This document shows positions 1-6,899 of a DNA stretch of 9,513 nucleotides, one piece after another. Each line of letters opens with the position of its first letter. Within the stretch, counting starts at the first letter, position 1. Both the position numbers and the translations under genes were made by a program. A model generated the notes under the pieces. The model was not told where the DNA came from and did not search any database. It saw only the letters and a list, made by a program, of their open reading frames with translations. Source of the stretch: Acidobacteriota bacterium (lineage in GTDB: Bacteria; Acidobacteriota; Polarisedimenticolia; Gp22-AA2). Location: positions 1-9,513 of the forward strand of contig JACQNT010000178.1 in the NCBI GenBank assembly GCA_016202915.1, given 5' to 3'.

Positions 1-946
1 CCTTCCACCGCCGCACCAGATCCGCGGCATCCAGGCCCGTGGCCCGCACGTCGAAGACCACGATGTTCGTCTGGACCCGGGACGGATCGACCGCGATCCC
101 GCCGATGCCTGCCAGCCGCTTCGCCAGCAGCCGGGCGTTGCGGTGATCCTCCTCCAGGCGGTCGACGTTGTCGCGCAGCGCGATGATTCCGGCGGCGGCC
201 AGCACCCCGGCCTGCCGCATGCCGCCGCCGAGCCTCTTGCGCACCCGCAGGGCTTCCGCGATGAAGTCCTGCGGCCCGGCCAGGATCGAGCCGACCGGCG
301 CGCCCAGGCCCTTCGACAGGCAGAACATCACCGAATCGAAGGGCCGCGCCAGGTCGGCGGCGTCGCGGCCCAGCGCCACGGCGGCGTTGAAGATGCGGGC
401 GCCGTCGAGGTGCGTCGGGAGGCGGTGACTGCGGGCCAGGGCGCAGATCTCCTCGGCCTGTCTCTGCGGGAAGATCGTGCCTCCCGCCATGTTGTGGGTA
501 TTCTCCAGGCTGATGAGCCCCGTTTGCGCGAGGTAGTAGACGGGAGGGTGCAGGGCGCGGCGCACCGCCTCCGCGTCGAGACAGCCGTCCCGGCCACGGA
601 GCGGCCGCGCCAGGACGCCGGAGAAGGCGGCCATCGTCCCCATCTCGTAGTTGAAGATGTGGCTGCGCTCCTCCAGGACCACTTCCTGCCCCGGCCGGGT
701 CCAGACGTTCACGGCCACCTGGTTCCCCATCGTGCCGGTCGGGACGAAAAGGGCCGCCTCCTTCTGCAGCCTCTCCGCCGCCAGCGCCTCCAGGCGACGC
801 ACGGTCGGATCCTCACGGAACACGTCGTCGCCAACCTCCGCCTCGGCCATCGCCCGGCGCATGGCCGGCGTCGGCCTGGTGACGGTGTCGGAGCGCAGGT
901 CGATCGGGCCGCCGGCCGGCTTCCGCCGCAGAGATCTGCGTCGCAT
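1..946 (-). CDS. ltaE: Low-specificity L-threonine aldolase, PLP-dependent (3' end cut by window edge)
   Basis: This enzyme probably cleaves L-threonine or L-allo-threonine to glycine and acetaldehyde in the cytoplasm. I translated this frame by hand from the reverse strand. Residues 16-24 read IDLRSDTVT, the usual N-terminal signature of the family. His96 lies in HIFNYEMG, Asp181 in HLDGARIFN is the expected PLP-nitrogen ligand, and Lys212 in CLSKGLGAPVGS (codon 311-313) is the expected Schiff-base lysine. About 315 codons are present with no stop; E. coli LtaE has 333 residues, so only a short C-terminal piece is missing. The ATG at 946 is the only good start: the frame stays open upstream but shows no start codon nearby, and AGGA lies 9 nt before it. 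The protein carries roughly 14 extra basic residues before the family core. It is divergent from the sulfatase-like gene across 53 bp. A related beta-eliminating lyase is the only realistic alternative, and the motifs favour the aldolase. Confidence 0.93.
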   Translation of the reverse strand, partial: MRRRSLRRKPAGGPIDLRSDTVTRPTPAMRRAMAEAEVGDDVFREDPTVRRLEALAAERLQKEAALFVPTGTMGNQVAVNVWTRPGQEVVLEERSHIFNYEMGTMAAFSGVLARPLRGRDGCLDAEAVRRALHPPVYYLAQTGLISLENTHNMAGGTIFPQRQAEEICALARSHRLPTHLDGARIFNAAVALGRDAADLARPFDSVMFCLSKGLGAPVGSILAGPQDFIAEALRVRKRLGGGMRQAGVLAAAGIIALRDNVDRLEEDHRNARLLAKRLAGIGGIAVDPSRVQTNIVVFDVRATGLDAADLVRRWK

Positions 947-954
947 GCGGGGTG

Positions 955-960
955 ATCCTA
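955..960 (-). promoter_or_regulatory. Ambiguous ltaE signal: -10-like TAGGAT or AGGA ribosome-binding site
   Basis: Read on the minus strand, TAGGAT ends 8 nt before the ltaE ATG. It can be a weak -10 hexamer for a near-leaderless transcript, or its AGGA core can serve as a Shine-Dalgarno site with 9 nt spacing. I see no convincing -35 hexamer at the right distance, so the choice is open. Confidence 0.3.
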
Positions 961-984
961 CACGAGCGGCAACGCCCCGGACGC

Positions 985-990
985 TATAAT
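985..990 (+). promoter_or_regulatory. Consensus -10 box (TATAAT) for the sulfatase-like gene
   Basis: A perfect TATAAT stands out in this GC-rich sequence. It ends 9 nt before the ATG at 1000. A start of transcription 6-7 nt downstream would leave a leader of only about 3 nt. No Shine-Dalgarno sequence precedes the ATG; the bases just before it are TCCTCC, the opposite sense of a ribosome-binding site. Both facts suit a leaderless mRNA. No clear -35 hexamer is visible. Confidence 0.55.
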
Positions 991-999
991 GCGTCCTCC

Positions 1000-2451
1000 A
1001 TGTTCGACTTGCCGGCCGCGCGGCGTGCGCTCCTGCTGGCGCCGCTCCTGGTGGTGACAGGGTGCGCCCGTCCGGCGCCCCGCGCCAGCGTCCTGCTGAT
1101 CACGATCGACACGCTGCGCGCCGACCACCTGGGCTGCTACGGATACCGCCGGGCGACCTCGCCGCGCATCGATCGCCTGGCCGCAGAGGGGGCGCTGTTC
1201 GAGCGCGCCTTCACCTCTCTGCCCCGCACGACGCAGTCGATCGCCTCCCTCATGACGGGCCGGTTCCCCCGGAACCACGGCGCGCGCGGGCTCTTCTCGT
1301 TCCTTCCCGCGGCCAACCTGACCCTGGCGGAGATCCTGGGGGGTGAGGGGTACGCCACCGGGGCGATCGCCTCGAACTTCTTCCTCCGGCCGGGGCGGGG
1401 CTTCGAGCAGGGCTTCGACCGCTTCGACAACCCGCCGCGCCGCTGGGACGGGAACTCCGCCGAGGCGGTCACCGCGGCCGCGCTGGAGTGGCTGCGCGAC
1501 CTTCCCCCGGGGACGCCGTTCTTCCTCTGGGTGCACTACCTGGACCCGCACTGGAGCTACCTCCCCGGCGCGCCGTACGACCGCGCCTTCTCCACGGATC
1601 CCGTTCCGGAACTCACCCTCTACGACGACCTCAGAACCGGGCGTCTCACGAAGGGACAGGTGATCTTCGACAACCGGCTCGATGCCCGTCAGGCCGAGCA
1701 CGTCCGGGCCCTCTACGACGGCGAGATCGCGCGCACCGACGCCGCCATCTCGCCCCTCCTGGATGAGGTGGCCGGACGGACGGAACCCCCGGTCCTGATC
1801 ACCCTGACGTCGGATCACGGCGAGAGCCTGGGGGAGCACGGTTACTACTTCGCCCACGGGGAGTTCCTCTACGAGCCGGGCCTCCGGATCCCTCTGATCG
1901 TGCGGCTGCCGGGGGCCGTCACCCCCGGGCTGCGGGTCGGGACTCTTGCCCAGAACATCGACGTGGCCCCGACGATCCTCACCCTGCTCGGCATCGACAG
2001 GATGCAGTCGGCCGACGGGAGGCCGCTTCTGCTGGCCGGGCCCCGCCTGGAAGACGGCACGGTCCTCCATCGTCCCGCGCCGGGCCGCAGCCTCGTCTTC
2101 GCCGAGTCCGATTTCCAGCTGATCCACCCGGAGAACCCCAGGTACTACATCCCCGGACCCCGGGGGAAGTGGTCCTCGATCTCGGACGGGCGCTACAAGC
2201 TCATCCACATCCCGAAGCCCGGCGGGGACCTGCTCGAGCTCTACGACCTGGCGGCGGATCCGGGTGAAAGCCGGGATCTCGTGAGGGAGCCCGCGGCGGC
2301 CGGCGAGAGCCGCGAGGCGCGCGCGCGCCTGCTGAGGGAGCTGCGCAGGATGGTCGACTACGACGCCGGGGCCGGCGCCGCCGACCTCTCCTCTCCCGGG
2401 ATCGACCCCGAGCAGCGCCGCAGGCTCAGGTCCCTGGGCTACGTCAACTGA
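1000..2451 (+). CDS. Sulfatase-like (alkaline phosphatase superfamily) lipoprotein with Thr at the nucleophile position
   Basis: This 483-residue protein belongs to the sulfatase / phosphodiesterase / phosphotransferase fold. I start it at ATG 1000, not at the GTG at 952, because the first 22 residues then form a lipoprotein signal: basic RR, a hydrophobic run, and the lipobox VTGC with Cys22. It should be a lipid-anchored envelope protein. Visible metal-site motifs are TIDTLRADHLG (Asp37), HYLDPH (179-184) and TSDHGESLGEHG (Asp272, His273). The C-terminus has ELYDLAADPGE and ends RSLGYVN, common in sulfatase-like proteins of environmental bacteria. The segment aligned with the CxPSR formylglycine motif reads TTQSIASLMTGR (77-88), so Thr77 replaces Cys/Ser. 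The only cysteines are Cys22 and Cys46. It is therefore unlikely to be a classical sulfatase; a phosphodiester hydrolase or a phosphoethanolamine- or phosphoglycerol-type transferase is possible. The substrate cannot be told. Its 3' end overlaps hemW by 13 bp. Confidence 0.88.
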   Translation: MFDLPAARRALLLAPLLVVTGCARPAPRASVLLITIDTLRADHLGCYGYRRATSPRIDRLAAEGALFERAFTSLPRTTQSIASLMTGRFPRNHGARGLFSFLPAANLTLAEILGGEGYATGAIASNFFLRPGRGFEQGFDRFDNPPRRWDGNSAEAVTAAALEWLRDLPPGTPFFLWVHYLDPHWSYLPGAPYDRAFSTDPVPELTLYDDLRTGRLTKGQVIFDNRLDARQAEHVRALYDGEIARTDAAISPLLDEVAGRTEPPVLITLTSDHGESLGEHGYYFAHGEFLYEPGLRIPLIVRLPGAVTPGLRVGTLAQNIDVAPTILTLLGIDRMQSADGRPLLLAGPRLEDGTVLHRPAPGRSLVFAESDFQLIHPENPRYYIPGPRGKWSSISDGRYKLIHIPKPGGDLLELYDLAADPGESRDLVREPAAAGESREARARLLRELRRMVDYDAGAGAADLSSPGIDPEQRRRLRSLGYVN

Positions 2452-3578
2452 GCCGGCGGCATGAGCCGCTCGAAGACCTCGTTGGAGAGCAGCCGCCCGC
2501 GCCGCGTCAGGCGGAGCCGGTTTCCGGTCACCTCCACCAGGCCGGCGCGGGCCAGATCGGCGAGCAGCGGATCGCCGGCCGCCGGCAGTCCCCGGCCGTA
2601 CCGGAGGCGCAACGCCTCCAGATCGACCCCCTCGCTCAAACGCAGTCCCGTGAACAGGGCTTCGGCCCCGCGCACGGAGCGGGGCTGCGGGTCGTCCAGG
2701 CGCTCGATCCGGCCGCCCGATCCGGAAAGGTAGGCCCGCAGTCGCGGCGCGTTCGACCATCTCTCTCCCCCCGCGTACGAATGCGCCGACGGGCCGAAGC
2801 CCAGATACTCCTGGTCGGTCCAGTACTTGAGGTTGTGCCGGCTGCGGTGCCCCGGGAGGGCGAAGTTGGAGATCTCGTAGTGCTCGAAGCCGCGCGCCAC
2901 GAGCAGGTCCGCGGCCTCCTCGTAGAGCGTGGCGACCGCCTCGTCCGGCAGCGGCGCCAGGCGGCCGAGGGCGACCGCCCGACCGAGGCGGGTCCGCGGA
3001 TGGATTTCCAGCAGGTAGAGCGACAGGTGATCGATCCCCGCCCCGGCGAGCCGCTCGATCCCCGCGAGCGCTTCGGCCCTCCCCTGTCCAGGAAGGCCGA
3101 GGATCAGGTCCGCCCCCACGCTCCTCACCGGCGAGGCGCGCGCCGCGGCGACGGCCTGCATCGCCCGCCAGGCGGTGTGAGAGCGGCGCAGCACGCCGAG
3201 GAGCCGGTCGTCGAGCGTCTGGACCCCGAGGGTCACCCGGTTCACCCCCAGTCCCGCCAGTTCCTCGAGGCGGCGCGCCTCGAGATCCTCGGGGTTCGCC
3301 TCCAGGGAGATCTCCGCGTCCCCCCCCAGGGCGAAGGTGTCGCGGATCGACTCCAGCACCCCGGCCAGGAGCGCCGGGGGCAGGAGGGACGGAGTCCCTC
3401 CGCCGAAAGAGACGGTGTCCGCGGCGCGGCCCCGGAAGCGGGGATCGACGCGGCGGATCTCGTCGCAGAGCGCCGCGACGTAGCCGCGGAGATCGTTGCC
3501 GCGCGCGGGGACGAGGTAGAAGTCGCAGTAGCTGCAGCGGACGGTGCAGTAAGGAAAATGGAGGTACAGCCCGATCAC
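2439..3578 (-). CDS. hemW: Radical SAM heme chaperone HemW
   Basis: HemW binds heme and an iron-sulfur cluster and helps insert heme into respiratory enzymes; it is often misannotated as oxygen-independent coproporphyrinogen III oxidase (HemN). The 379-residue length is normal. Cys11, Cys15 and Cys18 form the CxxxC(x)2C cluster motif, followed by DF (19-20), where true HemN has a fourth cysteine two residues on; this favours HemW. GGGTPS (59-64) is the SAM-binding glycine motif. The stretches YEISNFALPGH, SRHNLKYW and YLGFGPSAHSY are typical of the family, and GLRLSEGVDL marks the C-terminal domain. The start is GTG, which overlaps the batE stop as GTGA and has GGAG 5 nt upstream. It is the last gene of the Bat operon and converges on the sulfatase-like gene. 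Catalytic HemN activity is the alternative, but less likely. Confidence 0.92.
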   Translation of the reverse strand: MIGLYLHFPYCTVRCSYCDFYLVPARGNDLRGYVAALCDEIRRVDPRFRGRAADTVSFGGGTPSLLPPALLAGVLESIRDTFALGGDAEISLEANPEDLEARRLEELAGLGVNRVTLGVQTLDDRLLGVLRRSHTAWRAMQAVAAARASPVRSVGADLILGLPGQGRAEALAGIERLAGAGIDHLSLYLLEIHPRTRLGRAVALGRLAPLPDEAVATLYEEAADLLVARGFEHYEISNFALPGHRSRHNLKYWTDQEYLGFGPSAHSYAGGERWSNAPRLRAYLSGSGGRIERLDDPQPRSVRGAEALFTGLRLSEGVDLEALRLRYGRGLPAAGDPLLADLARAGLVEVTGNRLRLTRRGRLLSNEVFERLMPPAQLT

Positions 3579-4351
3579 ACCTGCTCCACCGTGCCCGCGG
3601 GGATCCAGCCGCTCAGGGCGTTCGGGAGGCTGACCTGGTACCAGCCGCCGCGCCTGCTCCGCACCTCAAGGAGCGTCCCCTCGTGCACGGTGAACAGCAC
3701 GGTGTTGTCCTCCCCCGGGCCGCTCAGGACGTCCGCCTTGTCCCGCATCACGACGGCGTGCGGCGCGGTCGTCGCGTGGATCTTGTAGGCCAGCCCTCCG
3801 GCCGCCACGGCGGCCCCGATCCCGAGCGCCAGGGCGCAGTAGATCAGGACCTTTCTCCGGACGGGATCCTGGGCGAGCGGGATGGCGCCGACCAGGCCGC
3901 CGGTCAACAGATAGAAAGCGAGGAACACGGAGGTCATCCGGTCGATCGACAGCGGGTCCACGACCGCCATGATCGCCCGGATCGGATAGGGGACCTCGGG
4001 CGCCTCCACCCGATCGCGTATCAGCCCCCGCGCGTACTCGAGATTGTCCCGGATGTCCGGATCGGCTGGATCCAGCCGCCTGGCCTTCTCGTAGTGCAGG
4101 ATGGCGGTGCCGAGCCGGCCCATCTTGAAGCAGGCGTTCGCCAGGTTGTAGTGCACGCGCGGGTCCCGGATCCCGTACCCCAGGATCTTCTCGTAGGCCG
4201 CCGCCGCCTGTTCGAGGCGCCCCTCCTCGTAGGCGCTGTTGCCGCCCTCGAACAGCTCCGCCGGGGTGGTCGCGACGGCGGGCCGGGCCGCCGCCAGGGC
4301 GAGCAGTGCGGCCGGAACGAATCGCCTGAGGCGTCTCCTCCGCGGGTTCAT
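3575..4351 (-). CDS. batE: BatE: TPR, two membrane spans and C-terminal SH3-like domain
   Basis: This 258-residue membrane protein belongs to the Bat complex. Residues 1-27 form a signal peptide with a strongly basic start and an AVA end. Residues 32-110 carry TPR repeats: SAYEEGRLEQAAAAYEKIL, then HYNLANACFKMGRLGTAILHYEKA. Two hydrophobic spans follow at about 141-160 and 168-189. The C-terminal region (195-258) has the SH3-like pattern ADVLSGPG, then GTLLEV, GGWYQV and SGWIPAGTVE, which often binds peptidoglycan or protein ligands. With the signal peptide and two spans, both the TPR and the SH3-like part would lie outside the cytoplasm. The ATG overlaps the batD stop as ATGA, with no clear ribosome-binding site, so it probably depends on translational coupling. 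Its own stop overlaps the hemW GTG. The exact biochemical role of BatE is not established. Confidence 0.87.
   Translation of the reverse strand: MNPRRRRLRRFVPAALLALAAARPAVATTPAELFEGGNSAYEEGRLEQAAAAYEKILGYGIRDPRVHYNLANACFKMGRLGTAILHYEKARRLDPADPDIRDNLEYARGLIRDRVEAPEVPYPIRAIMAVVDPLSIDRMTSVFLAFYLLTGGLVGAIPLAQDPVRRKVLIYCALALGIGAAVAAGGLAYKIHATTAPHAVVMRDKADVLSGPGEDNTVLFTVHEGTLLEVRSRRGGWYQVSLPNALSGWIPAGTVEQV
3584..3587 (-). promoter_or_regulatory. hemW ribosome-binding site (GGAG) inside the batE 3' end
   Basis: GGAG on the minus strand sits 5 nt before the hemW GTG start. It supports that start and shows that hemW can be initiated directly as well as by coupling from batE. Confidence 0.6.
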
Positions 4352-6186
4352 GCGGCGATCGACCGCTCGAGAGCGGCGAGGGTCTCCTCCGCCCGGACGA
4401 GCGTCCGCTGCATCTCCCCCTCGCCGGAGGAGGCGGGGGCGAAAAGCGCGTAGTCGCAGGCCTCCAGGCAGCGGTGGAAGGCGGCGCGCACCTGCGGCGG
4501 CGCGTGGCGCGCGAGGAGGAGCTCCTCGATCCTCTCGTGCGTGAGGCCCGCCGCCGACACGTCGAACTTGTCGGCCACGTATTCCGTCAGCGCCTGGGCC
4601 ACCTCGGCGTAGAAGGCGCGCGCGCCGGCGGGGCTCATCCTCCGCCGCGCATCCCGCAGGCGGCGCCGCGCCTGCGAGCGCGCCCGGCGCTCCCGCCGCT
4701 GACGGGCGTTGGCGTGCCTCCGGTCGCGGCGGCGGACGTAGGCGAAGATCCCCAGATCGGCTGCGATCGGCAGGAGCACCAGGGCCGCGAACCCCGGCGA
4801 GCGGTAGAAGAAGCTGGACCGGTCCCGCAGGTTCCCGGGGGCCTGCTTGATGTAGCGGATGTCCTGCCGGAGGGGACGCACGTCGCTTTGCGAGACGACG
4901 ATGCCCGGCCCTCCGGGCGTCTCTTCGCCGCGCGCCACCCGGATCGGGATGGCGGGGCTCGAGAGGCGGCGGTACTCGCCGGCCCTCGGGTCGAAATACG
5001 CGAAGGTCACGGGGGGGATCGCCTGGTCCCCCGGGGCCAGGGGGATCAGCACGTAGTCCCACACCCTCTCGCTCCGCAGCCGGTCGCCCTGGAACGCCAC
5101 CGAGGAGCTGACCTTGGGCGCGTACCGCTTGAAATCGCCCAGCTCGGGGAGCGCCAGGGCGTTCACCGCGTTCAGGTTCCCCTCGCCCGCGATCTTCACC
5201 TTCACCCCGACCGCATCGTTGACCCGCGCCTCCCTGCGATCGGCGCCGACCGACAGGTTGAACTGCCCCACCGCGCCGGAGAACCCCGCGGGCCGGGAGG
5301 CCTCCGGGAGCGGCTGCACGGTGATCACGAGCGGCTCCGTCTGGCGGGTCAGGGTCTCGGTCGGCGTGAAGAAGAACGACTCGATCGGATCCGGGCTGCG
5401 CCGCCGCACCTGGACCTGATAGGTCATGGCCGGGATCGTCAGGGTGCCGCTGCTGGTCGGGAAGAGGGCCCTCTTCAGCAGGGTATATTCGCTGTACACC
5501 TCGTTGCCGCGCTGCACCCGCTTCAGGTCCAGGTTCTCGGGGAGCTTGATCTCCTCGGCCCAGAACCCGGGGAAGGTCGGGGCTTCCTTGAGCCCTAGGT
5601 TCAGGACCTCCGTCTGGGTGTCCAGGAGGACGCGCAGGGTGATCTGCTGCCCGACGTAGGCGGTGCGCGTGTCCACCTCGGCGCGCAGCTGGACGCCCGG
5701 CCCACCTGCCGGCCGGGCCCCGCCGGAGGGCGGGCGCGCGGGGCCGCGCTGCGGACCGAGGCGCCCCGGCCCGGCCGGGCCGGACCCCTGCGGCCCGCCG
5801 GCCATCACCTCCACCCGGACGGCTTCCGTGTGGTACGTCCTGCCCTGGATCAGCAGGCCGAGCGCGGGGATCGTCAGCGTCCCGATCTTGCGCGGCCGCA
5901 GGGCGTAGCTGTAGGTCCGGGTGGAGGACGTTCTGCCGTTGATCCACTGGAAGCGCGAGGAAAGGGAGGGGCCGCCGAGGATCTCGAAGTCCTGGATGGG
6001 CGACACGTCGGGCGGCGCCGCCTGGTCGAAGGAGGGCGCGGCGATCTCCACGGAGAGGATGACCTCATCCTCCTGCGCGATGCGCGAGCGGTCCACCTGG
6101 GCGCGGACAAACACCTCCTGCGCGACGAGGGAATCCGCCGCCGCGGCCCACCCCAGCAGGGCCATCAGGACCGCTCTCCGCCTCAC
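4348..6186 (-). CDS. batD: BatD: exported Bat-complex protein with C-terminal membrane anchor and cytoplasmic module
   Basis: BatD is the large scaffold-like protein of the Bat operon; its molecular role is unknown. The 612-residue protein starts at GTG 6186, with RRR and a hydrophobic stretch giving a signal peptide ending near AQ (22-23). Residues 24-128 form a first beta-rich domain (EVFVRAQVDRSRI, and TYSYALRPRKIGTLTIPAL). A Gly/Pro/Arg-rich linker follows at about 129-165, then more beta-rich repeats with the same phrases (VDTRTAYVGQQITLRVLL, GTLTIPAMTYQV). One membrane span lies at about 464-484 and is followed by a very basic patch, so the last 128 residues should be cytoplasmic. That tail holds a helical module (523-585, from RAFYAEVAQAL to ACDYALFA) that resembles the partial protein upstream of batA. 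The GTG overlaps the batC stop (GTGA), with GGAG 8 nt upstream. Confidence 0.88.
   Translation of the reverse strand: MRRRAVLMALLGWAAAADSLVAQEVFVRAQVDRSRIAQEDEVILSVEIAAPSFDQAAPPDVSPIQDFEILGGPSLSSRFQWINGRTSSTRTYSYALRPRKIGTLTIPALGLLIQGRTYHTEAVRVEVMAGGPQGSGPAGPGRLGPQRGPARPPSGGARPAGGPGVQLRAEVDTRTAYVGQQITLRVLLDTQTEVLNLGLKEAPTFPGFWAEEIKLPENLDLKRVQRGNEVYSEYTLLKRALFPTSSGTLTIPAMTYQVQVRRRSPDPIESFFFTPTETLTRQTEPLVITVQPLPEASRPAGFSGAVGQFNLSVGADRREARVNDAVGVKVKIAGEGNLNAVNALALPELGDFKRYAPKVSSSVAFQGDRLRSERVWDYVLIPLAPGDQAIPPVTFAYFDPRAGEYRRLSSPAIPIRVARGEETPGGPGIVVSQSDVRPLRQDIRYIKQAPGNLRDRSSFFYRSPGFAALVLLPIAADLGIFAYVRRRDRRHANARQRRERRARSQARRRLRDARRRMSPAGARAFYAEVAQALTEYVADKFDVSAAGLTHERIEELLLARHAPPQVRAAFHRCLEACDYALFAPASSGEGEMQRTLVRAEETLAALERSIAA
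5692..5802 (-). other. Gly/Pro/Arg-rich linker-coding segment in batD
   Basis: BatD residues 129-165 are almost only Gly, Pro, Arg, Ala, Ser and Gln, between two beta-rich domains. The DNA is nearly pure G+C, and includes an 18-bp perfect palindrome. The protein segment is probably a flexible, disordered hinge in the periplasm. Confidence 0.6.
5766..5783. repeat. 18-bp perfect all-G/C palindrome inside batD
   Basis: The 18 bases beginning CCGGCCCGG equal their own reverse complement, centred between 5774 and 5775. They fall in the codons of the BatD linker. Stable folding in mRNA or single-stranded DNA is likely, but a role is not shown; low-complexity G/C codons could produce it by chance. 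Confidence 0.5.
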
Positions 6187-6899
6187 CAGTCCTTCTCCGG
6201 CTCACGCCGGTCGGGAACCCTGACGCGAGCGTGCTTCTTGATCGCCTCCTTCTCCTCCGCCCGCAGGGCTTCCAGCACCTGCCGGGCTTCCTCCTCCGTC
6301 ATCTGGCCCGGCCTCGGCTGCTGCCGGCGCGCCTGCGGCGACCCAGGTTCCTCCTGGTCCTGCTGCGGCTGCCGGGCCCCCGCCTGCTGCTGGCTCTGGT
6401 CCGGCTTCTGCTGGTCCCGGGGGCCGCCCCCCTGCTGCTGACGCTGCGCCTGTTCCTGGAGAAACTTCAGCGCCAGCTCCAGGTTGCGCTTGGCGTCGGC
6501 GTCGTCGGGCCGGGCGCGCAGCGCCTGCACGTAGGCGCCGACCGCTTCCTGGAAGCGGCCCTGCATGAGGAGGGCGTTCCCGCGGTTGAACACGGCCGCC
6601 TGGTAGAGCGTCCGCTCGGACGAGGACTGGGCCTTCAGGTACTCCTCCGTCGCCTTGTCGAACTCCTGCTTGCGGTACAGGACGTTGCCGATGTTGTAAT
6701 GCAGCTCGGGGGCCTCGGGCCGGGCCGCCTGGGCGTCGGTGTACATCTTCAGGGCTTCGTCGTAGCGCTTCTGATCGTAAAGCCGGTTTCCCTCGTTGTT
6801 CCTGGAGGCCGCCGATCCGGCCGGCTCCGCGCGGGCCGGGAGGGCGGCGCCCAGGCAGATCACCAGGGCGGCCAGAGCGCCGCGAACCCCGCCCTTCAC
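6183..6899 (-). CDS. batC: BatC: exported TPR protein with Gln-rich tail
   Basis: This 238-residue protein is the TPR component of the Bat operon. Starting at GTG 6899, residues 1-24 form a signal peptide ending ARA before EPAG, so it should be periplasmic; no later membrane span is visible. TPR repeats occupy about 33-147: NNEGNRLYDQKRYDEALKMY, then HYNIGNVLYRKQEFDKATEEY, then FNRGNALLMQGRFQEAVGAY. Residues 148-199 are low in complexity, with 20 glutamines in 52 positions, and look disordered. The end (MTEEEARQVLEALRAEEKEAI and a final EKDW) looks conserved and helical, a likely contact site. The GTG overlaps the batB stop as GTGA and is backed by GGGGAGG 7 nt upstream. TPR proteins usually mediate protein binding, here probably among Bat proteins; this is inference from the family. 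Confidence 0.87.
   Translation of the reverse strand: MKGGVRGALAALVICLGAALPARAEPAGSAASRNNEGNRLYDQKRYDEALKMYTDAQAARPEAPELHYNIGNVLYRKQEFDKATEEYLKAQSSSERTLYQAAVFNRGNALLMQGRFQEAVGAYVQALRARPDDADAKRNLELALKFLQEQAQRQQQGGGPRDQQKPDQSQQQAGARQPQQDQEEPGSPQARRQQPRPGQMTEEEARQVLEALRAEEKEAIKKHARVRVPDRREPEKDW
6195..6198 (-). promoter_or_regulatory. batD ribosome-binding site (GGAG)
   Basis: GGAG on the minus strand lies 8 nt before the batD GTG, with AAGGA closer in. It supports GTG 6186 over the internal ATG at codon 8, which would lose the basic start of the signal peptide. Confidence 0.55.

Noticed and set aside
143..955. A 270-codon plus-strand open frame
   Set aside because: It is the reverse-strand shadow of ltaE, whose catalytic motifs I could read in full on the minus strand.
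952..999. GTG at 952 as the start of the sulfatase-like gene
   Set aside because: It would place 16 polar residues before the lipoprotein signal, and would make the TATAAT box part of the coding sequence.
2360..2385. Inverted repeat CGCCGG/CCGGCG as a terminator after hemW
   Set aside because: The stem is only 5-6 bp with no U-tract, lies inside the sulfatase-like coding region, and G/C repeats of this size are common here.
958..2760. A 600-codon open frame on the minus strand opposite the sulfatase-like gene
   Set aside because: It is antisense to a gene with clear family motifs, has low-complexity Arg/Gly/Pro/Ala composition, no recognisable domain, and overlaps hemW. High GC keeps such frames free of stops.
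2439..3578. Calling this gene oxygen-independent coproporphyrinogen oxidase (HemN)
   Set aside because: The cluster motif lacks the fourth cysteine of HemN and continues with DF, as in HemW.
4474..5598. Long plus-strand open frames opposite batD, and similar ones opposite hemW (2781-3788) and batB (7028-8005)
   Set aside because: Each mirrors a real Bat or hemW gene, with His/Arg/Gly-rich composition and no domain or ribosome-binding site.
4352..5947. The upstream part of a 790-codon minus-strand frame that ends as batE
   Set aside because: Only the last 258 codons, from the ATG at 4351, have protein-like sequence. The part before is an out-of-frame reading of batD, so this is not a fusion.
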